From assembly GCF_000746525.1 (NCBI RefSeq), contig NZ_CP009048.1, positions 602,001 to 666,000 of the forward strand: 64,000 nucleotides of DNA, given 5' to 3'. The stretch's first letter is position 1. Each line of letters opens with the position of its first letter. The notes under the pieces are model-generated. The model saw only the letters and a program-made list of their open reading frames with translations, did no database searches and had not been told where the DNA came from. The stretch comes from Pseudomonas alkylphenolica (lineage in GTDB: Bacteria > Pseudomonadota > Gammaproteobacteria > Pseudomonadales > Pseudomonadaceae). The position numbers were made by a program, and so were the translations under genes. Below are positions 8,327 to 18,368 of this stretch, piece after piece.

Positions 8327-8823
8327 TTAGCGACGAAAGCGATCGTTTCAACCCGCGCGATCCAAAACCTGCGGATGCTGGCAAACCATCGAAAAGCGCC
8401 AAGCGTCGCGAAGCCCGTCAGCTCGCGACTCAGGCACTGTATCAATGGCACATGGCCCGGCAATCGCTGAACGAGATCGAAGCGCAGTTCCGGGTCGATA
8501 ACGATTTCACCGATGTCGACGGTGCCTACTTCCGCGAAATCCTCCACGGGGTTCCGGCGAAGAAAGTCGAGATCGACGAAGCACTGAAGCCGTGCCTGGA
8601 CCTGGCCCTTGAAGAACTCGATCCAGTTGAACTGGCGGTACTGCGCCTGTCTACCTGGGAGTTCATGATGCGCGCTGATGTACCGTACCGCGTCGTCATC
8701 AACGAAGGCGTCGAACTGGCCAAGGTGTTCGGTGCCACTGACGGACACAAGTTCGTCAACGGTGTGCTCGACAAACTGGCTCCGCGGCTGCGTGAAGCCG
8801 AAGTAAAGGCGTTCAAGCGCTGA
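8323..8823 (+). CDS. nusB: Transcription antitermination factor NusB
   Basis: A 166-residue, all-helical protein. It begins at GTG 8323, overlapping the ribH stop (GTGA). Family landmarks are [16 protein letters not shown] at about 27-42, [17 protein letters not shown] and [16 protein letters not shown] charged, variable 25-residue N-terminal extension precedes the domain, as is common in Pseudomonas. It binds boxA RNA with NusE in rRNA antitermination. Confidence 0.96.
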   Translation: MISDESDRFNPRDPKPADAGKPSKSAKRREARQLATQALYQWHMARQSLNEIEAQFRVDNDFTDVDGAYFREILHGVPAKKVEIDEALKPCLDLALEELDPVELAVLRLSTWEFMMRADVPYRVVINEGVELAKVFGATDGHKFVNGVLDKLAPRLREAEVKAFKR

Positions 8824-8841
8824 TTGCGGCGCTGATTACCA

Positions 8842-9807
8842 ATGGGTGAGTTCGAGCTGATTCGCCATTACTTCGCCGCTGCGCCCTGCGCGCAAGGCGG
8901 CGAAGCGGTTGCGCTGGGCATTGGCGATGATTGTGCCTTGCTCAGCCTGCCGCCTGGCGAGCAACTGGCGATCTCCACCGACACGCTAGTGGCCGGGGTG
9001 CATTTCCCGGCTGTCTGCGACCCTTTTCTGCTCGGTCAGCGTTCGCTGGCTGTTGCCGCCAGTGACCTGGCTGCCATGGGCGCCACACCCATCGGCTTTA
9101 CCCTTGCCCTGACCTTGCCTGAGGTGCGTGCCGACTGGCTGCAGGCTTATGCCCGTGGACTGAACCAGATGGCTCAAGCTTGCAGGCTGAGCCTGATCGG
9201 TGGCGACACCACCCGTGGCCCGTTGAGCCTGACCATGACCGTATTCGGTCGTGTGCCGGCAGGCCAGGCCTTGACCCGCAGTGGCGCGCGCGCCGGCGAC
9301 CTGCTGTGTGTTGGCGGCGAGCTGGGCAATGCCGCCGGCGCCTTGCCTTTGGTCCTCGACCAGCGCCAGGCCGACCCCGCTGTGGCCGATCCGTTGCTCG
9401 CCCATTACTGGTCGCCGCAGCCGCAATTTGCCCTGGGGCAGGCGCTGCGCGGCAAGGCGACTGCGGCGCTGGATATCTCCGATGGCTTGTTGGCCGACTG
9501 CGGGCATATCGCCAAGGCTTCGCAAGTGTCGCTGCAGGTCGAGCTGGATCGGCTGCCGTTGTCGGCTGCGCTGCAAGCGTTCTTCGGTCACGCAGGCGCT
9601 CAACAAGCCGCACTGGCCGGCGGCGACGACTATGTACTGGCGTTCACCCTGCCTGAAGCCGAGCTGGAACCACTGCGGGCTGCGGGTTGGCCGATTCATG
9701 TGGTGGGGCGTGCAGGCGCTGGCGCTGGCGTCAGCCTGGTGGACGGCCAGGGACAGAACATCACCCCGACAACCCGGGGCTATCAACATTTTAGGGAGCA
9801 ACCGTGA
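8842..9807 (+). CDS. thiL: Thiamine-monophosphate kinase
   Basis: A 321-residue protein of the AIR synthase-like fold. It starts MGEFELIRHYF. Visible landmarks are GIGDDCALL, the ISTDTLVAGVHF metal and substrate motif, AVAASDLAAMGATP, LIGGDTTRG and ALDISDGLLADCGHI. It phosphorylates thiamine monophosphate to thiamine diphosphate. The stop overlaps the GTG start of pgpA. Confidence 0.96.
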   Translation: MGEFELIRHYFAAAPCAQGGEAVALGIGDDCALLSLPPGEQLAISTDTLVAGVHFPAVCDPFLLGQRSLAVAASDLAAMGATPIGFTLALTLPEVRADWLQAYARGLNQMAQACRLSLIGGDTTRGPLSLTMTVFGRVPAGQALTRSGARAGDLLCVGGELGNAAGALPLVLDQRQADPAVADPLLAHYWSPQPQFALGQALRGKATAALDISDGLLADCGHIAKASQVSLQVELDRLPLSAALQAFFGHAGAQQAALAGGDDYVLAFTLPEAELEPLRAAGWPIHVVGRAGAGAGVSLVDGQGQNITPTTRGYQHFREQP

Positions 9808-10307
9808 CCGATCACCCCAATCAGGTGCCTGCGGAGAACGTTCCGCCGTCGGTCTGGCGTAATCCGTGGCACTTTCTCGCATTCGGCTTCGGCTCCGGGA
9901 CTTTGCCCAAAGCGCCGGGAACCTGGGGCTCGCTGGTAGCTTTGCCGTTTATCCCGTTGTGGCAGATGTTGCCCGACTGGGGCTATTGGCTGATGCTCGG
10001 CCTGACCATGCTGTTTGGCTTCTGGCTGTGTGGCAAGGTTGCCGATGACTTGCGTGTTCATGACCATGAAGGCATTGTCTGGGACGAGATGGTCGGCATG
10101 TGGATCACCCTGTGGTTGGTCCCCGAAGGCTGGCAATGGCTGTTGGCGGGCTTTCTGATGTTCCGCTTTTTCGACATCCTTAAACCCTGGCCAATTCGCT
10201 GGGTTGACCGCCATGTGCACGGCGGTGTCGGTATCATGCTTGACGATGTGCTGGCGGGCGTCTTCGCTTGGTTGGGTATGCAGGTGCTTGTATGGAGTGT
10301 CACTTAA
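9804..10307 (+). CDS. pgpA: Phosphatidylglycerophosphatase A
   Basis: A 167-residue inner-membrane protein of the PgpA family. The motif FGSGTLPKAPGTWGS and the acidic segment HDHEGIVWDEMVGMWI are diagnostic, and three or four hydrophobic segments follow, ending with the LDDVLAGVFAWL helix. It removes the terminal phosphate from phosphatidylglycerol phosphate. Start GTG 9804 overlaps the thiL stop. Confidence 0.95.
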   Translation: MTDHPNQVPAENVPPSVWRNPWHFLAFGFGSGTLPKAPGTWGSLVALPFIPLWQMLPDWGYWLMLGLTMLFGFWLCGKVADDLRVHDHEGIVWDEMVGMWITLWLVPEGWQWLLAGFLMFRFFDILKPWPIRWVDRHVHGGVGIMLDDVLAGVFAWLGMQVLVWSVT

Positions 10308-10319
10308 GGGAGTGGTGCA

Positions 10320-11075
10320 ATGCGTGGATGGCGAGTAGTCCTGTTGATCCTGGCGCTGGTCGCCAGCAGTGTTCACGCCAGCGAGACCATCGAAGTGCCC
10401 AAGCAAGTACGGTTGGCCAGTGAGCGTTGGGAGGATTACACCAACGCTGACGGTACGGGTATTGCCTGGGATATCCTGCGCAAGGTGTTCGAGCCTGCCG
10501 GTGTCAAGGTAGAGGTGCTCAGCGTGCCGTACAGCCGGGCAATTGGCCTGGTCAAACGCGGCGAAGCCGATGCCTGGGTCGGTTCCTATCACGAAGAAAG
10601 CACCGACAATCTCTACCCACGGTGGAATTTCGACACCGACCATATCTACGCCCTGAGCCTTACCAGCAAGCCTGTGCCGACCCCGGAGAACCTGGGGCAG
10701 TTCAAGCTTTCCTGGGTGCGCGGCTATGACTATCAGGACTACCTGCCCAATGTCGGCGAGTACCGGGAAGTGCAGCGTCGCGAAGGGATCTTGCCAATGC
10801 TCGAACGCGGGCGTGTGGATTTCTACATCGATGCGCAGACTGAAGTTGACTACGTTCTAGGCCAGGCTGCAGCGGGTGAGCGGCGCAGGTTTCGCAGCAC
10901 GCACATTGCCGAACTGCCGCTGTATCTGGCCTTTGGCAAAACTGATGAGGCCCGGGCGCTCAAGGAACTGTTTGACCAGCGAATGGACAAACTGGTCGCC
11001 AATGGCGAGTTGCGTGAAATCTTCAGCCATTGGTCTCAGCCCTATCCGTTCGACGAGAAGGCGCGCCTGGAGTAG
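10320..11075 (+). CDS. Periplasmic substrate-binding protein (solute-binding family 3-like)
   Basis: A 251-residue protein with a cleavable signal peptide ([20 protein letters not shown]). A bilobal SBP family 3 fold follows: [50 protein letters not shown] and [16 protein letters not shown]. No permease or ATPase gene is adjacent, so it may be a stand-alone ligand sensor or work with a transporter elsewhere. It lies 12 bp after pgpA, with GGGAGTGGTGCA as ribosome-binding site. The ligand is unknown. Confidence 0.78.
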   Translation: MRGWRVVLLILALVASSVHASETIEVPKQVRLASERWEDYTNADGTGIAWDILRKVFEPAGVKVEVLSVPYSRAIGLVKRGEADAWVGSYHEESTDNLYPRWNFDTDHIYALSLTSKPVPTPENLGQFKLSWVRGYDYQDYLPNVGEYREVQRREGILPMLERGRVDFYIDAQTEVDYVLGQAAAGERRRFRSTHIAELPLYLAFGKTDEARALKELFDQRMDKLVANGELREIFSHWSQPYPFDEKARLE

Positions 11076-11188
11076 GCCAAATCGTATCTATCGATGGGTT
11101 TGAGCAAAGATTCGACCTGAGCAGCCCGTGCACATGCTGGTACAATCGGCTCACTTTATTCTTCAAGCTTTCAAATCAGGAGCACAAA

Positions 11189-11806
11189 GTGCCCGTCGTC
11201 TTTGTTGCCGCTTCCAAGCTGCCTACCCCGTTTGCGATTTTCACCATGCATGGTTTTCTCGATGAAGCCACGGGCCGCGAGCACGTTGTGCTCAGCCTGG
11301 GTGATATCGCCGATGGGCAACCGGTGCTCGGACGCCTGCATTCCGAATGCCTGACCGGCGATGCTTTGTTCAGCCAGCGTTGCGACTGCGGTTCGCAGCT
11401 TGAGGCTGCCCTGCAGGCGATCGCCCGCGAAGGCCGTGGCGTACTGCTGTACCTGCGCCAGGAAGGCCGTGGCATTGGCCTGCTGAACAAGATCCGTGCT
11501 TACGAGCTGCAGGACGGTGGTGCCGACACGGTCGAGGCCAACGAGCGCCTGGGCTTTGCCGCCGATCAGCGTGACTATGGCATGTGCCAGCCGATGCTTG
11601 AGCACCTGGGGGTCAAGTCGCTGCGATTGATGACCAACAACCCGCGCAAGGTCAAGGCACTGACCGGCATGGGCATCCCGGTCGCCGAGCGTGTGCCGCT
11701 GCACACCGGTCATAACCCGCACAACAAACACTACCTGGCCACCAAGGCTGGCAAGCTCGGCCACATGATGGGCAACGAGCACCAAGGCGAGGCCGGTCGG
11801 GCGTGA
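11189..11806 (+). CDS. ribA: GTP cyclohydrolase II
   Basis: A 205-residue protein, the usual RibA length. GTG start at 11189 is preceded by CAGGAG; the longer open frame from 11030 has no family similarity. Zinc ligands are in [21 protein letters not shown] (C-x10-C-x-C), and the catalytic region is [20 protein letters not shown]. It opens GTP to start riboflavin synthesis and supplies the activity that the RibB fusion protein appears to lack. A TACAAT box at 11141-11146 could be its own -10 element. Confidence 0.97.
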   Translation: MPVVFVAASKLPTPFAIFTMHGFLDEATGREHVVLSLGDIADGQPVLGRLHSECLTGDALFSQRCDCGSQLEAALQAIAREGRGVLLYLRQEGRGIGLLNKIRAYELQDGGADTVEANERLGFAADQRDYGMCQPMLEHLGVKSLRLMTNNPRKVKALTGMGIPVAERVPLHTGHNPHNKHYLATKAGKLGHMMGNEHQGEAGRA

Positions 11807-12222
11807 CCCGCGCCCAGGTTCGCCGTCGCCTCGAACTCGCCTGGTGGCAATACCTGGCGCTGGCGCTGGCGCCGTTGCTGGTATTTGCCTGGGCCTTTGG
11901 TGACCTGCAGGCATTGATTGCAGTCCTGGCCATGCCGGTGTTCATTGCCGGTGTGGCCTCGATGTTCCTCAGCCTGCCACGCTTTGGTGCCTACAAACGG
12001 GCACTGATCGCTACCCAGAAAGCCCTCGACAGCGACGCCGAACCTGCCGCCTGGACCGAACTGGCGCGTGTACGGCGCCTGGGCATGCTGTTCGCCTGCC
12101 TGCCGGCATGGATCTCGGCGTTGTCGGTGTTCGTTGGCCTGGAAACAGTGCCGCAGATCCTCCTGGCGATCTCCAGTCTGGTACTGCTCTATCTCTACCG
12201 TATCCCGCGTCAGCTCGGCTGA
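11803..12222 (+). CDS. Small inner-membrane protein of unknown function
   Basis: A 139-residue protein with four predicted membrane helices in two pairs: about 14-32 ([18 protein letters not shown]), 35-57, 94-111 and 114-131. A cytoplasmic loop lies between the pairs. GTG start overlaps the ribA stop, and its stop overlaps the ATG of the cobalamin-binding protein gene, so it is in the same transcript. I do not recognise a named family. The synteny with other Pseudomonas suggests it is conserved. Confidence 0.65.
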   Translation: MTRAQVRRRLELAWWQYLALALAPLLVFAWAFGDLQALIAVLAMPVFIAGVASMFLSLPRFGAYKRALIATQKALDSDAEPAAWTELARVRRLGMLFACLPAWISALSVFVGLETVPQILLAISSLVLLYLYRIPRQLG

Positions 12223-13031
12223 TGCGTGGCGTTCTGCTGCTGGTGTTGCTGGCACTGGCCGCGCCACTGGCAGCTGCTTCGCGGGTGGTCAGCCTGGCCC
12301 CCTCGCTGACGGAAATCGTTGTTGAACTGCATGCCACTGATTTGCTGGTGGGCATGCTCGACGGTGGCGAGCGGCCCGCGGCCTTGGCCCAGGTGCCTTC
12401 GGTCGGGCGCTACGGCCAGATCGACATGGAGCGGCTGCTCAGTCTCAAGCCTGATCTGTTACTGCTCTGGCCGGGCAGCGTTCCGGCGGCCCAGCGTGAC
12501 CAGCTCACGCGTCTGGGTATCGCCACCTACACCGCCGACCCCCATGGCATTGATGAGCTGATCGAACAGATTGAGGCCATCGGTGTGCAAATGGGGCGCG
12601 CGGAGCAAGGGCGAGCGCGTGCGCAGCAGCTGCGTGAGCAATTTTACAAGCTCCGTGCGCAGTATCATCGTCAACAGCCGCTAAGGGTGTTCTACCAGGT
12701 GTGGGACAAACCTTTGTACACCGTCGGTGGCGGGCAGATCGTCAGTGATGCCCTGGCGGTGTGCGGCGCGCGTAATGTGTTCGCCGAGCTCAAGGTGCCT
12801 GCGCCACAGGTGAATCTGGAGTCGGTGCTGTTGCGCGATCCCCAGGTGATCCTCGCCAGCGACCAGGCCCAGCTCGACGCCTGGAAGGCCTGGCCGCAGG
12901 TCGATGCCGTGCGCCATGGGCGTTTGCTGCTGGTGCCGGACAAGGGCCTGGAACGGCCCAGCGGGCAGATGATCGAAGCGACGGCGCGGTTGTGTCAGGT
13001 GCTCGACGTTAAAGCGCCGGTGTCCAGGTGA
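12222..13031 (+). CDS. Periplasmic cobalamin-binding protein, BtuF-like
   Basis: A 269-residue protein with signal peptide [19 protein letters not shown] and a class III (TroA-fold) binding domain. The start SRVVSLAPSLTEIVVEL and the segment VGRYGQIDMERLLSLKPDLLLLW match the BtuF/FecB group. The long central helix (about 115-160) is typical of this class. It sits convergently next to the btuB-like receptor gene, supporting vitamin B12 as ligand. The last 23 bp overlap the end of that gene on the other strand. The btuCD genes are not in the window. Confidence 0.82.
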   Translation: MRGVLLLVLLALAAPLAAASRVVSLAPSLTEIVVELHATDLLVGMLDGGERPAALAQVPSVGRYGQIDMERLLSLKPDLLLLWPGSVPAAQRDQLTRLGIATYTADPHGIDELIEQIEAIGVQMGRAEQGRARAQQLREQFYKLRAQYHRQQPLRVFYQVWDKPLYTVGGGQIVSDALAVCGARNVFAELKVPAPQVNLESVLLRDPQVILASDQAQLDAWKAWPQVDAVRHGRLLLVPDKGLERPSGQMIEATARLCQVLDVKAPVSR

Positions 13032-14889
13032 TACCGAGCAGCCAGGTGCGGCCTTCTTCGCGGTAACCGTACTGGCTACCTTCGTAGGTATACAGAGCGC
13101 GGGAATAGGCCTTGTCCAGCAGGTTGTCGACCTTCAGGTCCAGCTTGATTTCAGGATTCAATGTCCAGCTGCTGCGTAGACCGAGAAGGCCGTAGCCGCC
13201 CAGGCTATTGCTGTTGGCCTCATCGTCGTAACTGCTGCTCACCGCCTGCCAGCTAGCGCCCAGCCCCAGTTGATCGAACTGCCGATCAAGGTCCAGGCTC
13301 AGGGTGCGGCGAGCGCGGCGGGCCAGGGTATGACCGCTGTCGCGATCGCGAGGGTCAATCAGCGCCAGGCCGAGGTTGCTCTGCCAGCCGAACCATTGTT
13401 GGTGCAGGGCCGCTTCAAAGCCGTTGATTCGGGCTGAGGCCACGTTGCGCGGGATCGAACCTTCACCAAAGATGATCGCATCGCGCAGGTCCGTACGGTA
13501 AATCGAGGTTTCCAGGCGACTGTCTGCACCGAGCTGGCTTCGCCACTGCAGTTCGTAGCTTTTCGAACGCTCAGGCTTGAGGTTCGGGTTGCTGTACTGC
13601 GGGTAATACAGGTCGTTGAACGTCGGGGCGCGGAAGCCTTCGCTGTAGGACAGCAGCAGGTCGTTATCCGGGTTGACCGGCAGGGTCAGGCTGCCGCTCC
13701 AGGTATTTTGCCCACCGAATTGCTGGTTCTGGTCGCGACGCAAGCCCAGTTCGGTGGAAAACCACTCCCCCTTGAAGCGGTGCTGGATAAAGGCTGCGCG
13801 GTTCCAGCGGCTATCCTCGTCGAAATCGGTGCTGCCGTGAACACGGTCCTGGTACCAGTCGGCGCCGAGCATCAAGCTGTTCTGCTCATCGAGCGTCAGG
13901 TCGTTCTGCCAGCTGGCTGAATCGCGATAGGTGTTGAACTCGCTGCCGTCGCTGCTGAGTTTGTCGCGCTTCTTGTCGCGGTTTTCGCTATGGCCGACTT
14001 CGAGACGCGAATACCAGTGCTCGTTGAGTTGTGCGCCCAGGTAGGTGCCCAGGCTACTGACGGTGTAGTCGGTGTAGGGGGCTTGGCCGAAACTCTGGAA
14101 GGTGTCCATGTCGAAGCGACCGTACGGGTTGTCGTACTCGCTACGGCCGCGGCTGTCGAGCAGGTTGAGGCCGGCCTCTACTTCGTCACTGAAGTTGTGG
14201 CTCAGGCTCAGGTTGAACGACTTGTTGCGATAGGCGTCATGGTCGCCATCGCTTGGGTAGGAGGTGTGGCTCCAGTCAATGCCGGCGCTTTCATCGAGGC
14301 TGGCACCGAGATTGAAGCGGGTATCCTGGTCGCCACCAGAAAGGCCAAGGCTGCGTTGCCAGGTCTGATTGCTGCCTGCGGCCAGGCGCAGGCGTGGCTG
14401 CAGACCCTCTTGGGCGCTGCGGCGGGTGAAAATCTGGATGACACCGCCAATAGCGTCGCTGCCGTAGACCGCCGAACGTGAACCGCGCAGTACTTCCACC
14501 CGCTCGATCTGGTCGATATTCAAAAACTGCAGACCGCTGTCACCGGAAGTGGCGTTGGCAATGCGCACGCCGTCTACCAGCACCAGGCTTTGTGCGGTCT
14601 TGCTGCCGCGGATGTAGATGCCGGGCACGCTGCCACGTCCGCCGGTACGTGCGACCTGTACGCCCGGTACGCGGGTCAGCAGGTCGGTGACGCTGGTAGG
14701 CTGCAGGCGATCGATGTCGTTACGGGTAAACACCGTATTGGCGGCACTGGATTGCGTGCGGTCCTCGACCTGGCGGTTAGCGCTGATCAGGGTGTCGGGC
14801 AGCTTCAGGGCGCTGTCGCGGTCGATGGGATCGGCGAGGAGGGCGGTGGGCAGGCAGAGCAGGAGCGGGGTAAGGGGGGAGAGCTTCAT
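13009..14889 (-). CDS. btuB: TonB-dependent outer-membrane receptor, BtuB-like
   Basis: A 626-residue protein starting MKLSPLTPLLLCLPTALLAD (signal peptide). A TonB box-like segment (LPDTLISANR) and a plug domain follow (LTRVPGVQVARTGGRG ... IERVEVLRGSRSAVYGSDAIGG). A 22-strand barrel is predicted to end with TWLLGITWTPAL. The plug and the small size fit BtuB. Its neighbour is a BtuF-like protein gene. No cobalamin riboswitch is visible in the 82 bp between dxs and the start, only a REPIN. The ORF extension upstream of 14889 crosses the REPIN and is rejected. Confidence 0.88.
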   Translation of the reverse strand: MKLSPLTPLLLCLPTALLADPIDRDSALKLPDTLISANRQVEDRTQSSAANTVFTRNDIDRLQPTSVTDLLTRVPGVQVARTGGRGSVPGIYIRGSKTAQSLVLVDGVRIANATSGDSGLQFLNIDQIERVEVLRGSRSAVYGSDAIGGVIQIFTRRSAQEGLQPRLRLAAGSNQTWQRSLGLSGGDQDTRFNLGASLDESAGIDWSHTSYPSDGDHDAYRNKSFNLSLSHNFSDEVEAGLNLLDSRGRSEYDNPYGRFDMDTFQSFGQAPYTDYTVSSLGTYLGAQLNEHWYSRLEVGHSENRDKKRDKLSSDGSEFNTYRDSASWQNDLTLDEQNSLMLGADWYQDRVHGSTDFDEDSRWNRAAFIQHRFKGEWFSTELGLRRDQNQQFGGQNTWSGSLTLPVNPDNDLLLSYSEGFRAPTFNDLYYPQYSNPNLKPERSKSYELQWRSQLGADSRLETSIYRTDLRDAIIFGEGSIPRNVASARINGFEAALHQQWFGWQSNLGLALIDPRDRDSGHTLARRARRTLSLDLDRQFDQLGLGASWQAVSSSYDDEANSNSLGGYGLLGLRSSWTLNPEIKLDLKVDNLLDKAYSRALYTYEGSQYGYREEGRTWLLGITWTPAL

Positions 14890-14905
14890 GGCAGTTCCAT
14901 TGCTA

Positions 14906-14964
14906 TCGCGGGGCAAGCCCGCTCCCACAGGGTTGAACTCTGTGGGAGCGGGCTTGCCCCGCGA
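14906..14964. repeat. REPIN-type extragenic palindrome, copy 2
   Basis: The inverted arms share the core TCGCGGGGCAAGCCCGCTCC with the copies at 2156 and 16943. It lies between dxs and the btuB-like gene. Confidence 0.85.
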
Positions 14965-14971
14965 TGAGGCC

Positions 14972-16870
14972 CTAAAGGCCGAGCAGTTGCAGGCGCTGAC
15001 GCACCGAAGCCTCGATACCGGCAACATCCAGCCCGCACTCGGCGAGCATCTGCGCAGGTTTGGCATGCTCGACATAGACGTCAGGCAGGCCCAGGTGCAG
15101 TACCGGCTTGAGCAGTGCTTCGCGGGCGAGGAACTCGCTGACCGCAGCACCCGCGCCACCCATGATGGCGTTCTCTTCGATGGTCACCAGCAGCTCGTGG
15201 CTGGCCGCCATTTCGCGTACCAGTGCTTCATCCAGCGGTTTGACGAAGCGCATGTCGACGACGGTGGCATCAAGATTTTCAGCCACCTTCAACGCTTCTG
15301 TCAGCTGCACGCCAAACACCAGCAGGGCGACTTTGCTACCCTGGCGGCGAACTACGCCCTTGCCGATTTCCAGCGGCTCGAGGTTGTTCTCGATGGTCGC
15401 GTTCGGGCCGCTGCCGCGCGGGTAGCGCACCGCTGCCGGACCGTTGTACAGGTGACCGGTGCTGAGCATCTTGCGCAGCTCGTTCTCGTCGCTCGGGGTC
15501 ATCACCAGCATGCCGGGGATGCAGCGCAGGAACGACAGGTCGAAGCTACCGGCGTGAGTCGGGCCGTCTTCGCCGACCAGGCCGGCACGGTCGATGGCAA
15601 ACAGCACGTCGAGGTTCTGCACGGCAACGTCGTGGATCAGCTGATCGTAGGCGCGCTGCAGGAACGTCGAGTAGATCGCCACCACCGGCTTGGCGCCTTC
15701 GCAGGCCATACCGGCCGCGAGGGTCACGGCATGCTGTTCGGCAATCGCCACGTCGAAGTAACGCTGCGGATAGCGCTCGCTGAACGCCACCAGATCAGAG
15801 CCTTCTTTCATCGCCGGGGTGATGCCGACCAGGCGTTCGTCAGCCGCGGCCATGTCGCACAGCCACTGGCCGAACACTGCCGAGTACTTCGGACCGCTAG
15901 CCTTTTTCGGCGCGGCAGCCGGTGCATCGACGGGCTCAAGCTTGGTGATGGCGTGGTAACCGATCGGGTCGACTTCCGCCGGGGCGAAGCCTTTGCCCTT
16001 TTTCGTCACTACGTGCAGGAACTGCGGGCCTTTGAGGTCGCGCATGTTACGCAGGGTGGTGATCAGGGTTGGCAGGTCGTGACCGTCGATTGGCCCGATG
16101 TAGTTCCAGCCCAGCTCTTCGAACAGGGTGCCGGGCACCAGCATGCCCTTGGCGTACTCTTCGGTGCGGCGGGCGATTTCCCAGGCACCAGGCAGGCGCG
16201 AGAGGACCTTCTTGCTGCCCTCGCGCATGCTCGAATAGGTGCGGCTGGAGAGAATCTTGGCCAGGTAGTTGGACAGGCCGCCGACATTGCGCGAGATCGA
16301 CATGTCGTTGTCGTTGAGGATCACCAGCATGTCGGCATCGACTTCCTGGGCGTGGTTCAACGCCTCGAAGGCCATGCCGGCAGTCAGCGCGCCGTCACCG
16401 ATCACGGCGATGGACTTGCGCGGATCGTTCTGCAGGCGGGCGGCGATGGCCATGCCCAGCGCTGCGCTGATCGAGGTGCTGGAGTGACCGACGCCAAAGG
16501 TGTCGTACTCGCTCTCGGCGCGACGCGGGAAGGCGGCCAGGCCGTCCTTCTGGCGCAGGGTGTGCATGCGCTGTCGGCGACCGGTGAGGATCTTGTGCGG
16601 ATAGGCCTGGTGACCCACGTCCCACACCAGCCGGTCGTCCGGGGTGTCGAAAACGTAGTGCAGGGCAATCGTCAGCTCGATGACGCCCAGGCCGGCACCG
16701 AAATGCCCGCCGGTCTGACCAACGGTATAGAGCAGCTCCTGGCGCAGTTCGTCAGCCAGGTTCTCCAGGTCGGCTTCAGCCAGCCGGCGCAGGCCGGCAG
16801 GCGTATCGGCACGGTCGAGCAGCGGCGTGACCGGGCGTTCGCGGGGGATCTCTTGAAACGTCGTGGGCAT
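14972..16870 (-). CDS. dxs: 1-deoxy-D-xylulose-5-phosphate synthase
   Basis: A 632-residue thiamine-diphosphate enzyme of the MEP isoprenoid pathway. The N-terminal domain contains the ThDP/Mg motif [15 protein letters not shown] ending at NDN. The pyrimidine domain contains [15 protein letters not shown] (catalytic Glu). A transketolase C-terminal domain follows. Start ATG 16870 gives [13 protein letters not shown], the usual Pseudomonas N-terminus. It is downstream of ispA and xseB on the same strand, separated from ispA by a REPIN. Confidence 0.98.
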   Translation of the reverse strand: MPTTFQEIPRERPVTPLLDRADTPAGLRRLAEADLENLADELRQELLYTVGQTGGHFGAGLGVIELTIALHYVFDTPDDRLVWDVGHQAYPHKILTGRRQRMHTLRQKDGLAAFPRRAESEYDTFGVGHSSTSISAALGMAIAARLQNDPRKSIAVIGDGALTAGMAFEALNHAQEVDADMLVILNDNDMSISRNVGGLSNYLAKILSSRTYSSMREGSKKVLSRLPGAWEIARRTEEYAKGMLVPGTLFEELGWNYIGPIDGHDLPTLITTLRNMRDLKGPQFLHVVTKKGKGFAPAEVDPIGYHAITKLEPVDAPAAAPKKASGPKYSAVFGQWLCDMAAADERLVGITPAMKEGSDLVAFSERYPQRYFDVAIAEQHAVTLAAGMACEGAKPVVAIYSTFLQRAYDQLIHDVAVQNLDVLFAIDRAGLVGEDGPTHAGSFDLSFLRCIPGMLVMTPSDENELRKMLSTGHLYNGPAAVRYPRGSGPNATIENNLEPLEIGKGVVRRQGSKVALLVFGVQLTEALKVAENLDATVVDMRFVKPLDEALVREMAASHELLVTIEENAIMGGAGAAVSEFLAREALLKPVLHLGLPDVYVEHAKPAQMLAECGLDVAGIEASVRQRLQLLGL

Positions 16871-16942
16871 CAGGCGAATCGTTATAGATATGAAGTGGCG
16901 GCAGTTTACCTTATTGCGGTATTGGCTGCCCATTTGGGCTGA

Positions 16943-16998
16943 TCGCGGGGCAAGCCCGCTCCTACAGTAATGTCTGTGGGAGCGGGCTTGCCCCGCGA
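16943..16998. repeat. REPIN-type extragenic palindrome, copy 3
   Basis: The arms TCGCGGGGCAAGCCCGCTCC and reverse complement flank a short centre, between ispA and dxs. One arm has CTCCTACAG in place of CTCCCACAG. Confidence 0.85.
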
Positions 16999-17010
16999 TG
17001 CGATCAGCGT

Positions 17011-17898
17011 TTAATTACGGCGCTCAACGATATACCGTGCCAACTCGCGCAACGGCTCAGCCGCTGCGTCGAATGGCCGCAGGGCCTCCAGCGCCTGGTC
17101 GCGCAGTTCCAGGGCATAGGCCTTGGCGGCTTGCAGCCCGAGCAGGGCCGGGTAGGTCGGTTTGTCGCGGGCGATATCGGCACCCTGGCGTTTGCCGAGG
17201 GTTTCGGTGTCGCTCTCGACGTCGAGAATATCGTCCTGCACCTGAAACGCCAGGCCGATGGCCCGGGCGTAGATCTGCAGGGCATTGAGCTGCGCTTGAT
17301 CGGCACGCGCACTGGCCAGGGCGCCGAGGCGCACGCTGGCTTCGATCAGGGCGCCGGTCTTGTGCCGGTGCATGAATTCAAGCGCGGTCTGATCAAGCTT
17401 GAGGCCCACCGAACCGAGGTCGATGGCCTGGCCACCGACCATACCGGCCGGGCCCGCGGCCAGGGCCAGGGTCTGGACCATGGCCAGGCGAATACTGTCC
17501 GCCTGCGGGCTCAGCCGCGGATCGAGCAGGGCGTTGAATGCCAGGCTCTGCAAGCCATCGCCAGCGAGGATCGCGCAGGCTTCGTCAAAGGCTTTGTGGG
17601 TGGTCGGCTGACCACGGCGCAGGTCGTCATCGTCCATGGCCGGCAGGTCGTCGTGCACCAGTGAATAGGCATGGATCAGCTCGACGGCGCAGGCGGCACC
17701 ATTGGCCTGCTCGGGGGCAGCGCCGAGGGCTTCGCAGGCGGCATAGGCGAGCAACGGGCGCACGCGCTTGCCGCCGTTCATCACGCTGTAGCGCATGGCG
17801 GCGTAGAGGCGGGTGAGTTCTACCGAAGGGGCGACAAACAACTGCTCGAGGGCCGCATCGACCCGGGCCTGACAGCTGGCCTGATAGTGGGCAATCAT
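17011..17898 (-). CDS. ispA: (2E,6E)-farnesyl diphosphate synthase
   Basis: A 295-residue polyprenyl synthase. The first aspartate-rich motif is [14 protein letters not shown] and the second is FQVQDDILD. The [11 protein letters not shown] substrate-binding segment is also present. It makes farnesyl diphosphate from IPP and DMAPP. Its ATG overlaps the xseB stop (ATGA), so the two are co-translated. Confidence 0.97.
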   Translation of the reverse strand: MIAHYQASCQARVDAALEQLFVAPSVELTRLYAAMRYSVMNGGKRVRPLLAYAACEALGAAPEQANGAACAVELIHAYSLVHDDLPAMDDDDLRRGQPTTHKAFDEACAILAGDGLQSLAFNALLDPRLSPQADSIRLAMVQTLALAAGPAGMVGGQAIDLGSVGLKLDQTALEFMHRHKTGALIEASVRLGALASARADQAQLNALQIYARAIGLAFQVQDDILDVESDTETLGKRQGADIARDKPTYPALLGLQAAKAYALELRDQALEALRPFDAAAEPLRELARYIVERRN

Positions 17899-18137
17899 TC
17901 TGCCTGTTCCGCGTCGAAAGGTTCGGCCTTCAGTTCGCCATCGCGCTCCAGCAACACCTGGACCTTCTGCTCGGCCTGGACCAGCGCGGCCTGGCAGTCG
18001 CGGGTCAGGCTGATGCCTTGTTCGAACGCGGTCAGCGAGTCTTCCAGCGACAGCTCACCGTTCTCCAGGCGTTCGACCAGGGTTTGCAGGTCGGCGAGGG
18101 ATTGCTCGAAATCGATGGAGGCTTTTTTTCGGGCCAT
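17895..18137 (-). CDS. xseB: Exodeoxyribonuclease VII small subunit
   Basis: An 80-residue, two-helix protein. It contains the family core [20 protein letters not shown] and [19 protein letters not shown]. It pairs with XseA, which is not in the window. The order xseB-ispA-dxs is the common proteobacterial arrangement. Confidence 0.96.
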   Translation of the reverse strand: MARKKASIDFEQSLADLQTLVERLENGELSLEDSLTAFEQGISLTRDCQAALVQAEQKVQVLLERDGELKAEPFDAEQAE

Positions 18138-18278
18138 GGCGGCTGTCTCGGTGGCGGTATAAACGGCGCGACACTAGCAGAGCGGGGCGGGGGGAGCAAA
18201 TCGATAGGGCGGATCTTTCGTCGCATTCTGTTGCATAAAGACCGACGGCTAACGCTTGATTTTCCTGCAAGGCTTTCA

Positions 18279-18308
18279 TTGTGGCTGCTTGCAGCTCTCT
18301 GCCATAAT
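18279..18308 (+). promoter_or_regulatory. Possible sigma-70 promoter for the MBOAT operon
   Basis: TTGTGG (18279-18284) and CATAAT (18303-18308) are separated by 18 bp. They lie about 60 bp upstream of the acyltransferase start, in the divergent region with xseB. This is a visual match only. Confidence 0.35.
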
Positions 18309-18368
18309 CGCGGCCGCTTTATCTCGCGGGTTCGCGCAGGTGCAGCTTCCTTTATCTGACGTCACGTA

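Noticed and set aside
14618..16942. 774-codon open frame on the plus strand over dxs
   Set aside because: It is a shadow of dxs and the btuB-like gene and has no domain of its own.
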